NCBI GenBank assembly: GCA_947627325.1
Contig: CANQVO010000016.1
Span: 1 to 51,676 of the forward strand
Length of the DNA stretch: 51,676 nt
Direction of reading: 5' to 3'
Source: an uncultured Oscillospiraceae bacterium
GTDB lineage: Bacteria; Bacillota; Clostridia; Oscillospirales; Oscillospiraceae
Positions 1 through 7,589 of this stretch are shown here, one piece after another. Below the pieces are notes generated by a model. It searched no databases. It saw only the letters and a list, made by a program, of their open reading frames with translations, and was not told the origin of the DNA. Position 1 is the first letter of the stretch. Each line of letters starts with the position of its first letter. The position numbers were made by a program, and so were the translations under genes.

Positions 1-1
1 T

Positions 2-76
2 AAGCTGCACATTGATTTCAATATCGACTTTGAGCAGTTCAGTTTCGGAACGGACATCGTTACGATTGCCGCATAA
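2..76 (+). CDS. Large serine recombinase, C-terminal end only
   Basis: The first 24 codons read in frame to a TAA at 74-76 and form the C-terminus of a protein whose start lies left of the window. The visible residues (KLHIDFNIDFEQFSF, then GTDIVTIAA) align with the last residues of the complete serine recombinase at 344-1966 (LRIEFNMNFEQFNLGIDI), so this is very likely a second, related large serine recombinase. It runs towards the other recombinase and is followed within 6 bases by a strong terminator. It may belong to a neighbouring element in tandem, or be a second integrase of the same element. Confidence 0.75.
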   Translation, partial: KLHIDFNIDFEQFSFGTDIVTIAA

Positions 77-81
77 AGAGC

Positions 82-113
82 AAAAAACTCGTTTCCGTAG
101 AAACGAGTTTTTT
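82..113. terminator. Bidirectional intrinsic terminator
   Basis: A perfect 14-bp stem (82-95 with 100-113) around a CGTA loop has A and T runs on its two sides, so it can end transcription from both directions. It closes the recombinase fragment on the plus strand and lies just beyond the 3' end of the tRNA fragment on the minus strand. Confidence 0.85.
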
Positions 114-131
114 GTTTCACTCTCTCGGTGA

Positions 132-190
<59 letters not shown>

Positions 191-343
191 GAATCATCGG
201 GAAAACACCCCTAAATGGAGTTCCCACCGTATTGGGCAGCTACCAACCAAACGGTTCCTTCTATTGCTATTTTAGCGCATTATCAGAGGTATGTCAACAG
301 AGAGGCTGAATGAGTTCCGCCAGTAATGGCGGTATGATCGTTA

Positions 344-1966
344 TTATGAGGCTTGCTTGGCCACTTCGTACTGGTTGGGGATATCAATGCCCAGGTTGAA
401 TTGCTCGAAGTTCATATTGAACTCAATGCGCAGCCGATAGCCTTCATACACATAGACTCGCTTGATGAGGTAGCCAGCAATCATTTTCTTCACTTCCATG
501 TCGCTGGCGTCGAACATCTCTGACCATTTGAGGATGCGGTGGTAGTCGGCCTTTATTTGGTCGATTTTGCTTTCGCTCTCTGCCAGTTCAGCGTTCAGCG
601 ATGTAAGCGTTTCGTTGGCTTCCATCATCTTGGTACGGGCATTTTCTACCAGCTCGGACAGGAGTTCCGTGGGGAAGCTGCTCTTGCCCTGAATCGCTTT
701 GACCACCTCTCCCTTCAGAGAGTCATAATCTTTGGTGGCCTTGGCGCACTCCGCTTTGGCGGCGTTCAGCCGCTCTTTCAGAGTGACCATTGCGTTGCGA
801 TGGGTGCGAGATACGATCTCATCTTCACTCACCGCGTCCATTTGGTTAAATATCTGATGGAGCACCTCGGTGACCAGCCCATCCAGGATGTGCATGGTGT
901 ACCCGGTGGGGCCATCGCATTCCGCACGTTTCCGGGTCTTGTTGTAGCACACATAGCGGACGCGCTTGCGGCCTACCTTCTCTCCCTGAGCGTTCACACG
1001 GACCGTCCCGTTGGTAGTCAGGGTCAGTCGGCCACCGCAGTGCCCGCAGAATATATTGCCGGAAAGCAGGGATTGTCCCTTGGTGTTCCTCGGCAGCGTG
1101 CGTTTCTCGTTGTACTCATTGACTCTCTGCTCCATCAGCTGCTGCGCCGCTTCAAAATTAGCGATGGGGATGATCTGGAGGTCGTCGAATACCTCGGAGA
1201 AGGTCTTGCCACTCCGCAGGACGCCGGTGTACATGATATTATGGAGGACATGTCCCACGGTGGCCTCGTGCCAATTCTTCCCCTCGCGGGTATGTATGCC
1301 CTGTTCATTGAGGAAGTTAGCGATTTTGAATCTGCCGTAGCCGGAACCGATGCACAGGTCAAACATCATGCGGATCACTCTTGCCTCGTCCTCATTGATC
1401 TCCAGCTTCATCACTTCGTGCTTTCTCTTGTTCAGCACCCCGCTTGGAACAAGCTTGTAACCGAAGGGAGCCACGCCTCCACGGAAGCGGCCTTCCTGAA
1501 CCATCTGTCCCAGGGCAGCTTTCGTCCGCATGGATGTCTTCTGACTTTCGCCATCAGCCTGCCAGAAACGGATGTAGTTGGTGAGCCGATCAACATGGCT
1601 GTCGATCCTCTGCTCACCCTCGCTGACGCTCCAGACCTTGATGCCGTTCTTGACAAACCATTCTACCACGAAGGGAGTTTCTTCAGCCCGTCTGCCCAAG
1701 CGGTCAAACATGAACACCAGAAGGATGTCGAATTTCCCTTTTTCCGCATACTCCTTGATCAGTTGGATCTTGTCCCGGTCGTTGACGCTTACCTTGAACC
1801 CGGAAATACCGGCTTCTTGCTCCTCCAGCACGATGTCCCAGCCCATACGATCCGCGAATTCATGGCAGGCTTTGCGCTGGACAGGGATGTCTGCTTGATT
1901 CATCTCATCATGGTCGACCTGTTTTGTGGTGGAAACGCGATATAGACAACAAACTCTTTCAGCCAT
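344..1966 (-). CDS. Large serine recombinase (TnpX/Int type)
   Basis: At 540 residues this is the normal size for a large serine recombinase that integrates and excises conjugative or mobilisable elements. An N-terminal resolvase domain (about 5-150) carries the catalytic serine at residue 12 in YRVST, and DRLGRR in the conserved arginine region. A recombinase domain follows, then a zinc ribbon starting CGHCGG with a later cysteine pair, and a C-terminal coiled coil (about 390-470). The ATG lies 12 bases after GAGAGG. It is the first gene inside the presumed element end, reading towards the att-like tRNA fragment, the usual place for the integrase. Antisense reading frames within it are codon-bias shadows. 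Confidence 0.93.
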   Translation of the reverse strand: MAERVCCLYRVSTTKQVDHDEMNQADIPVQRKACHEFADRMGWDIVLEEQEAGISGFKVSVNDRDKIQLIKEYAEKGKFDILLVFMFDRLGRRAEETPFVVEWFVKNGIKVWSVSEGEQRIDSHVDRLTNYIRFWQADGESQKTSMRTKAALGQMVQEGRFRGGVAPFGYKLVPSGVLNKRKHEVMKLEINEDEARVIRMMFDLCIGSGYGRFKIANFLNEQGIHTREGKNWHEATVGHVLHNIMYTGVLRSGKTFSEVFDDLQIIPIANFEAAQQLMEQRVNEYNEKRTLPRNTKGQSLLSGNIFCGHCGGRLTLTTNGTVRVNAQGEKVGRKRVRYVCYNKTRKRAECDGPTGYTMHILDGLVTEVLHQIFNQMDAVSEDEIVSRTHRNAMVTLKERLNAAKAECAKATKDYDSLKGEVVKAIQGKSSFPTELLSELVENARTKMMEANETLTSLNAELAESESKIDQIKADYHRILKWSEMFDASDMEVKKMIAGYLIKRVYVYEGYRLRIEFNMNFEQFNLGIDIPNQYEVAKQAS

Positions 1967-2024
1967 TTTTTATCCGTCCTCTCTTAATTATTTGGGAGGA
2001 TCGGATATCTTATCTCTATGCAGT

Positions 2025-2030
2025 TGTCAA
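2025..2030 (-). promoter_or_regulatory. Possible -35 box for the recombinase gene
   Basis: On the minus strand a consensus TTGACA lies about 60 bases upstream of the recombinase ATG. No good -10 box stands at 16-18 bases; the best candidates are TAAGAT at a short spacing and TATCCG at 17. Promoter activity may therefore be weak or activator-dependent. Confidence 0.35.
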
Positions 2031-2204
2031 GGTGCCGGGTCTTGCCACGACAAGTATGCCACACCTCCCGCTAAATAGCTACTACTTTTTGCGGGAATTA
2101 CGGCCATTTTGTTGACTTGCGTGCCCGCCCTATTATCATCCTCCGCAAGGTAGTCACGCCAGCTTGGTGGTTTCCCGAAATGTCATGCGCTGATGGTTAC
2201 GAGA

Positions 2205-2414
2205 TCAGTTGACCTGCTGACCAACCGCCAACTCCGACTTGAATTCGTCTGCCCCAATGCCGTTCCTTCTCAAGAAGGAGTCGATGAGGGTTTCCTTTAC
2301 AAGAGATGCCAGTGTGGGGTTGTAGTCTGGAGAAAAACAAATGGTGACCGCGTGACCGTCAACGGTCAGGTGTGCCTCTTGTTTGATGGGGTCGAGAATT
2401 CTCTTTTCAATCAT
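2205..2414 (-). CDS. TnpW-like small transposon protein
   Basis: A 69-residue acidic protein. The N-terminal half (VDGHAVTICFSPDYNP) followed by a helical segment (LVKETLIDSFLRR) resembles the short TnpW-type proteins encoded next to recombinases and relaxases in Clostridia elements. Their biochemical function is not known to me. The ATG is preceded by GTGAGG. It lies upstream of the recombinase on the same strand, about 240 bases away. The family call rests on pattern resemblance only. Confidence 0.6.
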   Translation of the reverse strand: MIEKRILDPIKQEAHLTVDGHAVTICFSPDYNPTLASLVKETLIDSFLRRNGIGADEFKSELAVGQQVN

Positions 2415-2462
2415 GGGTCTAACCTCACTTTCGGTTGTTGATGAAACAGTTTGAGTTGAGAA

Positions 2463-2490
2463 GGTTCCCTGCGGCTTCCCGCAGGGAACC
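2463..2490 (-). terminator. Hairpin between two minus-strand genes
   Basis: A perfect 12-bp stem GGTTCCCTGCGG/CCGCAGGGAACC with a 4-base loop lies just downstream of the 185-residue gene and upstream of the TnpW-like gene. It lacks a clear T run, so it may act as a terminator or as a processing or stabilising hairpin. Confidence 0.6.
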
Positions 2491-2525
2491 TCGGAGTGCT
2501 CTTTTCTTGGGTTTTGCCCTGGGCG

Positions 2526-3083
2526 TCAGGTGTTCTCCCGCTGTCCAGGGTTCATCTCAGGTGGGTGGGCGTTAAGGCGATCTACATCCTTAAGTGCATT
2601 GACAATATCGTTCAACTCCATTTGGAGTGCTCCCGCCTTAAATGCCTCGGCGGGTGGCTCTGCGGCGAGGAGCAGATCATCCAGCCCCCCCATTTCTGCA
2701 AAGGTGCGGGCCGCATCAAGCAGGATTTTGCGGTCACTTTGTCCACAGTTTTCCAAGGTCGCCGTTTCGAATAACGCCCACAGCATTGATACCTGGGCGG
2801 CAGCATTGGGCACTCCGATAAGACGGTTTGGGTCGAGGATGTGGGCCGAGTCCACTCCTTCCTCAACAAACTTTCTGGTAGTTTCCAACTCCATGTCCAC
2901 CCAGCGTAGCAGTGCCTCGCCGTTCTCACCGAGACCTTGTAGATTGCTAAACGCAGCTATCGCCATGCGGCAGGCTATAGCGGTGTTTACCGTTTCTGCG
3001 GTGTCGAGCATAGCGACCGTTTCGTGGGCCATCAAGGTGCATACCTCACTGTGGGAGAGCAAATTGTCATTGATTTCATTCAT
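2526..3083 (-). CDS. Unknown element protein, 185 aa
   Basis: I do not recognise this acidic, alanine- and leucine-rich protein. It is predicted to be almost wholly alpha-helical, with no signal peptide, membrane segment or metal motif. The ATG follows GGAAGG at good spacing, and its codon use matches the recombinase region. It reads towards the TnpW-like and recombinase genes and may share a transcript with them, apart from the hairpin at 2463-2490. A regulatory or structural role in element biology is possible but nothing in the sequence shows it. Confidence 0.65.
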   Translation of the reverse strand: MNEINDNLLSHSEVCTLMAHETVAMLDTAETVNTAIACRMAIAAFSNLQGLGENGEALLRWVDMELETTRKFVEEGVDSAHILDPNRLIGVPNAAAQVSMLWALFETATLENCGQSDRKILLDAARTFAEMGGLDDLLLAAEPPAEAFKAGALQMELNDIVNALKDVDRLNAHPPEMNPGQRENT

Positions 3084-3792
3084 AGACTTACCTTCCTTCC
3101 TGCGATTTGTTTATGGGGCGAACAACACAATGCCACAATTCAGCAGAAATATCCATTTACCAAAAGCAATAAAAACTACAGGTTCAATCACTGCAAAACC
3201 AACAAGCGATCAGGCCATAAAATCAAAGTGCTCGTATTGGGCAAATGCTTTGATCACACAAGAACGGGTGCCGACACAAGCCGGCGCCCGTGGTATCTAT
3301 GATCAATTTGAGTCTTAATGCTGTGATTCTTTCGCTCTCGTATTCGACACTACTCCCCCAAGAGCTTGAGCCCATCGCTTTCTCAGAAGGACTCAGGGCG
3401 ATTGCCTGAAGTCGGGCTGATCGGGCCCTGTCATGGGAATTCCACCCCCGTGAGGATCTCTCACAGCCGCCCTCCTTGCGTGATCCCCATTTCATTGGGG
3501 GCTGGGACGGGACGGAAGTATCCCCCGGCAGGGGTCATGGCGAGACAGCCCACCACAGGCTGCTTTCTGAACGGGCGGGACCGCTATGCACCTTAATTGG
3601 CCGTCATTGATGCGGAGCAACTCCGCACAGGTGGTCTTGGCGCGCCCTCCATCGTCGCTTGGCCCCTTGCGGAGCCGCTGCCGGGAACGTGTTCAGGATC
3701 GGATATTCAATTATCAAGGTTGTGGGTCGAGGGGAAAAAGAAAAGGTCCCCTCACTGTCCTCCCGAAAAAAGTGGCGGGTGAGGACATCTAT
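3084..3792. other. 709-base stretch without a convincing gene
   Basis: No reading frame here has both a ribosome-binding site and protein-like composition. The stretch holds several hairpins: CCCCA/TTGGGG near 3487-3502, TGCGGAG-CAA-CTCCGCA near 3610, and on the minus strand just after the sigma-like gene GTCCTC..CCCG/CGGG..GGAC near 3755-3785, a candidate terminator. A structured non-coding RNA or decayed genes are both possible. Confidence 0.4.
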
Positions 3793-4284
3793 TCATGAAA
3801 TTTTAGCGAATATTTTTTTGAGGTCTCTGAGAACTCGGTCACGCCATACACGGATACGTTTCTGATCAACAGAAAATCGAGCGGCAGCTTGGCGGGTAGA
3901 TGCCCCCTCATAAAACAGCATTAGGATAAGCTCGCGATCTCGGTCTGAGAGCTCCAACAGCGCGGGGAGAATCTTTTGTTTCTTGGCTTCCAAATCAGCT
4001 TCATCCTCCTGCTCCACGAGGGTATCCAAACAGCTTGGGGCGCTTGGGATGCCCACATAGTCCTCCCGCACCTCATCCTGGGCCATCTGTTCCAAAGACA
4101 GAACCCGTCCCTTCTTCTGATCACTCAAAATGTACCGTTCCCTGCGATCCCCTTTGGCATAGCAGTGGTACACTTCTTCGCTGACCCTGCACTCCCGGCC
4201 TTCGACCTCGATGATGAAAGCGACCACATCCCCATGCTCGTCTTTCACTTTCCAGTAATTCCTGTTTGCTTTCCAGTTGCTCAT
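3793..4284 (-). CDS. Sigma-70-like regulatory factor of the element
   Basis: A 163-residue protein of the sigma-70-like family common on Clostridia conjugative elements. The N-terminal third has the family's pattern: EVYHCY, then DRRERYI. The C-terminal third (about 105-160) is a sigma region 4-like helix-turn-helix, with LLELSDRDRELILMLFYEG, then STRQAAARF and RVWRDRVLRDLKK. Such proteins are thought to control element genes through RNA polymerase or as DNA-binding regulators. The ATG follows AAGGAG. It stands alone between two non-coding stretches, so it probably has its own promoter. Confidence 0.82.
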   Translation of the reverse strand: MSNWKANRNYWKVKDEHGDVVAFIIEVEGRECRVSEEVYHCYAKGDRRERYILSDQKKGRVLSLEQMAQDEVREDYVGIPSAPSCLDTLVEQEDEADLEAKKQKILPALLELSDRDRELILMLFYEGASTRQAAARFSVDQKRIRVWRDRVLRDLKKIFAKIS

Positions 4285-4549
4285 TTTTGTTCTCCTTTCA
4301 GATTTTTGCGGTGGTTACTGAAAGGAGGTCAGGGGTATCGGGCAACCGCGGAAAGCCAATATAAAACGCTCATCTGCTCCCTTTCCCGGAGCCGGTGAGC
4401 GTAAAGAAAGCCGCTTGAAGCGATGGCCAATGCCACTTACATAGACTTCCCCCTTGGGAGAAGGTCTAAGTCAAGCGGCATGGGCGTCACGCATCAAGCG
4501 GCCCCGTAGCACGGTACTTGCTTTCTACAGGTATTCAGTTTTCAGGCGG
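4285..4549. other. Structured non-coding stretch with repeated GCCGCTTGA / TCAAGCGGC
   Basis: GCCGCTTGA (4410-4418) is matched by its inverse TCAAGCGGC at 4471-4479 and again at 4494-4502, so two alternative 9-bp stems are possible. The intervening segment forms its own hairpin near 4443-4468. Mutually exclusive stems upstream of the sigma-like gene and downstream of the zinc-ribbon gene suggest a leader or attenuator RNA, or operator sites. No open frame is convincing. Confidence 0.45.
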
Positions 4550-4786
4550 TTACCTAGCCAGTCTGAATGAGACCGGAGGGAAGATGATCTCCTCTCCGCA
4601 GTTTGGACACTTCGTGAAGGTGTAGCTGTGGTGCCCTCTGGACACGCTCTCCACCTTGTGTTCGCAGTAGGGGCATATTCGCACAAGGGTCATCAGCCCC
4701 TGGCATCGATGCCGCAGCTTGTCCTGTTCCTTCTTGACTGCGGCATACCGTTCCGGGTCATAGACCGTGGGATCGACCTTTGCCAT
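4550..4786 (-). CDS. Small double-CxxC zinc-ribbon protein
   Basis: A 78-residue protein with two CxxC knuckles, CPYC and CPNC, 20 residues apart, which together would bind one zinc as a ribbon. The N-terminal half is a charged helix (PERYAAVKKEQDKLRHR). The ATG follows GGAGGTG and starts just after the ImmA-like gene ends, so it is probably co-transcribed as the last gene of the damage-response operon. A nucleic-acid or protein-binding role is typical of such ribbons but unproven here. Confidence 0.75.
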   Translation of the reverse strand: MAKVDPTVYDPERYAAVKKEQDKLRHRCQGLMTLVRICPYCEHKVESVSRGHHSYTFTKCPNCGEEIIFPPVSFRLAR

Positions 4787-4789
4787 ATC

Positions 4790-5500
4790 CTACACCTCCA
4801 CATCTACAAGTCTATATGGGTTATCCAGGTCGCTCTCCCCCAGCATCCCCAACTGTGTCAGCCGAATGGAAAGAGCCTGCTTGGACACCTCAAGTGTTTC
4901 CGCCACCTGGCAGAACTTCTCATACTCCTGTGGGAAGAAGACCTTGTTTAGCCTCTTGATTCCTCCCATCAGGTCAACTTGCGACAGGGAGTCCATCACG
5001 AGCTCCAGAGGCATGAGCAGGGTGGACGCCAGGGCATTGGCCTGCCATTCTGCCCAGTCTCGGATAGGATACTCCTGTTTCTGATCCGCCATAGAGTAGT
5101 GGATCCTCGCCGCGATGCCACGATGCCTTCGGGGATACAATCGGTCAAGCACCTGATGGGCGACTTCATGGGCGAGGGTAAAGTGGAAACGGCCCTGCTT
5201 GTCCACATCCTCACGCAGCGATTTCTCGATTAGGATCGTTTTTCCGTCCAGCGGGTACTCAAAGATATTCCAGGCATCGTCCGCGACCCGAATGCTTGTT
5301 GGCTCCGAAGAGGTCAAGCCGAGTACCGTTCCATGGCGGGAGAGGTGGAAATAGCCAATATCCAGAGCACATAGTTCCTTCGCCAGAATCTCTGGCTCCA
5401 CCTTTTGAACATACTGCCCCTGAAACCTGGGGAGGCGTTTATAGTCAGCGAAGACACGCGCCCCAATGTTTTCAATATCCTGGCGGGATAGAAACGCCAT
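4790..5500 (-). CDS. ImmA/IrrE-family metalloprotease
   Basis: A 236-residue protein with the zinc-binding HEVAH at 111-115 and a downstream WAEWQAN helix giving the expected glutamate ligand, followed by ALASTLLMP, the standard ImmA/IrrE core. The C-terminal part (about 180-225) looks like a helix-turn-helix (LEVSKQALSIRLTQLG). In ICEBs1, ImmA cleaves the ImmR repressor to switch on the element after DNA damage; in Deinococcus, IrrE has a related role. The ATG follows GGAGGA. Its operon also encodes a translesion polymerase and faces an HTH-S24 repressor, which makes repressor cleavage the natural hypothesis. Confidence 0.88.
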   Translation of the reverse strand: MAFLSRQDIENIGARVFADYKRLPRFQGQYVQKVEPEILAKELCALDIGYFHLSRHGTVLGLTSSEPTSIRVADDAWNIFEYPLDGKTILIEKSLREDVDKQGRFHFTLAHEVAHQVLDRLYPRRHRGIAARIHYSMADQKQEYPIRDWAEWQANALASTLLMPLELVMDSLSQVDLMGGIKRLNKVFFPQEYEKFCQVAETLEVSKQALSIRLTQLGMLGESDLDNPYRLVDVEV

Positions 5501-5524
5501 TCTACTGATCCTCCTTCTCTTGTC

Positions 5525-5899
5525 TTACCAATAGGTCCGCATGGAGCCGATAAGGACAGCGGAGATTACATAGTCATCCGTGAGGACATCCGGGGTCTTG
5601 CCATCTTCTCTGCGGACTCGCAGCTTATCCCCCTCATAGAAGATACGGCGACACATCCTCTGGCCTTGGATCGTCACATCCACGATATCTCCGTCCCGTG
5701 GAGCCGCTTTCGTATCGAAGATGAGCCAGTCGCCGGATCGGATCCCGGCCTTCCTCATGCCATCCCCCGTGGCCTAAAGGATGATCCCGTTTCCAATCCG
5801 TCCAAAGACTCTGGGTTCTATCACCAGCATCTCTCCAATATGCCCCTGCGGGTTCTCAATGCGCTCGACTTCCTGATTCCTGGATTCCACTTTCCGCAT
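5525..5899 (-). pseudogene. UmuD/LexA-like (S24-fold) gene interrupted by an amber codon
   Basis: Read from the ATG at 5899, which follows AAGGGG at good spacing, the frame runs 41 codons (MRKVESRNQEVERIEN, then IEPRVFGRIGNGIIL). It meets TAG at 5774-5776 and continues in the same frame as ATGDGMRKAGIRSGDWLIF and so on to TGA at 5525. The joined product of about 124 residues has the S24 peptidase-like fold: VFGRIGNG, GDGM, IRSGDWLIFD, GDIVDV. The position of the catalytic serine in GDSM is Gly here, so autocleavage activity is unlikely even without the stop. The gene lies where umuD would stand beside a polymerase gene. It could be a nonsense mutant, an internal restart at 5758, or suppressed. 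Confidence 0.75.
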
Positions 5900-5917
5900 C
5901 TTTATCATCCCCTTCTA

Positions 5918-6184
5918 TCAGCAGACGGGCATCTCCATGAACCATCTGCCCTCATTTTCAAAGAATTCGTGGAAGAGATAGGTTTCCTTGCCATTGATCA
6001 TGACCGTGTAGCGGATCCCGGTCCCGCCGACCCTGGTCGAAGCTGCCCGGCACCTCTGCTTGAGCCTGTCGATCTCAAAGGTCTGTTCCTCTCCGGCTTC
6101 GACCAAGGTCACGCTGATGGGCCTTATATTCCCGTCCTTGTCGTGCCGTAATTTTACGGTCACATATTGCTTTTCCCATTTCAT
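5918..6184 (-). CDS. Small conserved protein beside Pol IV-type gene, 88 aa
   Basis: A compact beta-rich protein (RCRAASTRVGGTGIRYTVMI, then KETYLFHE and WFME). It begins 6 bases after the polymerase stop, with GGGGTGA before its ATG. It occupies the place that YolD-like partners hold beside UvrX-like polymerases, so an accessory role in translesion synthesis is plausible but inferred from position only. I do not recognise a named domain. Confidence 0.7.
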   Translation of the reverse strand: MKWEKQYVTVKLRHDKDGNIRPISVTLVEAGEEQTFEIDRLKQRCRAASTRVGGTGIRYTVMINGKETYLFHEFFENEGRWFMEMPVC

Positions 6185-6190
6185 CGTATG

Positions 6191-7432
6191 TCACCCCATT
6201 GTTGTCAAACCAGAGGGCATTTGAAGTTCCACCCGGTTGGTGTCCATTTTCAAATCACAGAGGAGCGAGGCGCTCCTGACGGCATCCTTCCCGAACCGCT
6301 CCCTGATCCAGCAGATGGTTTGATCCAGCTTGGCCAGTTTCTCATCTCTGTCATTGTCCGCAAACAGGGTGCGCTGGACAGGGTCGGATTCCTCGGATAG
6401 GGCGATGGCCGAGACGGTCACTGACCTGATGGGATGCCGCCAGGTATAGGAGCGTTTGAACAGCGTGAATGCTTCCCTGGCCAGCGAGAGGGCTGCCTGG
6501 ATGGGCAGTTCCAACTTGTGCTGCCACTGCTTGGTGTAGAGCTCGTTGTCCCTGATATAGATAGCCACCCCGCCGGCCTTCTTCTTGTATTCCACCAGTT
6601 TGCGGTTGACCTCCTGGACCAGCTCCAGCATCACATTCCAGACCTCCTGGTCTGTTTCCAGGTCTTGCAGGGTGGTGATCCCATGCCCCACGGACTTTGC
6701 CGGGACAACATAATCCTTGTGGAGAACAACGGAGTGGTCGTTCCCGTTGGCGAAGGCCACCAGTTGCCACGCCCTGCTTTTCAACCGGTAGGCCAGAATG
6801 TTCGGGTCTGTATTGGCGAGGTCACCGATGGTCTTGATATTATATCGCTCCATGACCTTCTTGGTGGATCGTCCCACTCCGAGCATATCCTCTACCGGCA
6901 ATGGCCAGACAATGTCACGCCAGCTTTCTGGGGGGACCACCGTGGTGGCGTCAGGCTTCTTCAAATCCGAGCCCAATTTCGCGAACACCTTGTTGAACGA
7001 TACCCCTACTGAGACGGTCAGACCGAGCTCGAATTTCACCCGTTCCCGGATCTCATCAGCCAGTTGCTCCCCTGTGCCGAAGAGCCGCGAAGTGCCGCTG
7101 GCATCCAGCCACACCTCATCCATCCCGAAGGGCTCGACTTGGTCTGAGTAGTCGGCATAGATCTGCCTGGCCAGCTTGGAATACTTGATGTATTCCTCGT
7201 AGTGAGGGGGAACCATCACCAGATCGGGGCATTTCTGCCGAGCCTCCCAATTCACATCGCCTGTCTTGACTCCATAGGCTTTGGCCTCGTAATTCTTGGC
7301 CAGTACGATACCATGCCGTTCCTCTGTTCTGCCACACACGGCCACAGGCTTGCCCCGCAGGGAGGGATCCAGCATACACTCCATGCTGGCGTAAAAGTTG
7401 TTCATGTCGATGTGCAGTATCGTCCTGTCCAC
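6191..7432 (-). CDS. dinB: Y-family DNA polymerase, DinB/Pol IV type
   Basis: A translesion polymerase that copies damaged DNA with low fidelity. The 413 residues begin with the catalytic palm motif HIDMNNFYASMEC (metal-binding Asp near residue 8). They continue with the nucleotide-binding YEAKAYGVKTG and the second metal site FGMDEVWLD, then the thumb with helix-hairpin-helix LPVEDMLGVGR and a little-finger domain. The start is GTG at 7430-7432 with GGAGGTGA seven bases before it; the next ATG lies inside the catalytic motif and is too late. It is the first gene of the minus-strand operon and has its own promoter at 7468-7497. A second Y-family polymerase is encoded at 24.7-26.2 kb. Confidence 0.9.
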   Translation of the reverse strand: MDRTILHIDMNNFYASMECMLDPSLRGKPVAVCGRTEERHGIVLAKNYEAKAYGVKTGDVNWEARQKCPDLVMVPPHYEEYIKYSKLARQIYADYSDQVEPFGMDEVWLDASGTSRLFGTGEQLADEIRERVKFELGLTVSVGVSFNKVFAKLGSDLKKPDATTVVPPESWRDIVWPLPVEDMLGVGRSTKKVMERYNIKTIGDLANTDPNILAYRLKSRAWQLVAFANGNDHSVVLHKDYVVPAKSVGHGITTLQDLETDQEVWNVMLELVQEVNRKLVEYKKKAGGVAIYIRDNELYTKQWQHKLELPIQAALSLAREAFTLFKRSYTWRHPIRSVTVSAIALSEESDPVQRTLFADNDRDEKLAKLDQTICWIRERFGKDAVRSASLLCDLKMDTNRVELQMPSGLTTMG

Positions 7433-7467
7433 TGCCCGTCACCTCCCTGCGGCGTTGCTGTGTCGAT

Positions 7468-7497
7468 AATATAACATCACTGTTTTGGCGTTGTCAA
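7468..7497 (-). promoter_or_regulatory. Promoter of the polymerase operon
   Basis: On the minus strand TTGACA (7492-7497) and TATATT (7468-7473) are separated by 18 bases. Transcription would start near 7460 and run into the polymerase gene. A GTGTC half-site (7460-7464) covers the start region, consistent with repression by the divergently encoded regulator. Confidence 0.75.
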
Positions 7498-7530
7498 GGT
7501 CGCAGTTGTGTCCTAATTAGCGATTTTATA

Positions 7531-7560
7531 TTGACAAGCGGTGTCCGGGCGGTATATAAT
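7531..7560 (+). promoter_or_regulatory. Promoter of the HTH-S24 repressor gene
   Basis: A consensus TTGACA (7531-7536) and consensus TATAAT (7555-7560) are 18 bases apart, 30 bases before the repressor ATG. A GGTGTC/GACACC inverted repeat flanks the -10 box, so autoregulation is likely. Confidence 0.85.
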
Positions 7561-7589
7561 CGAGACACCAAAAGAGAGGATGGTGCGTC

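Larger units (their letters stand above)
7460..7569. promoter_or_regulatory. Shared operator region with four GTGTC half-sites
   Basis: GTGTC occurs at 7460-7464, 7508-7512 and 7541-7545, and as GACAC at 7564-7568. The last two form GGTGTC-N18-GACACC around the -10 box of the plus-strand promoter. Both -10 regions share a TATA(T/A)ATCGA..GACAC pattern. This looks like a set of operators for the repressor encoded at 7590, controlling itself and the polymerase operon. The assignment is inferred. Confidence 0.55.

Noticed and set aside
539-1945. Plus-strand open frame of 468 codons opposite the serine recombinase
   Set aside because: It is antisense to an intact conserved gene and shows no domain or start signal.
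3223-3495. Minus-strand open frame of 90 codons
   Set aside because: No ribosome-binding site, Ser/Arg-rich random-looking composition and no similarity that I recognise.
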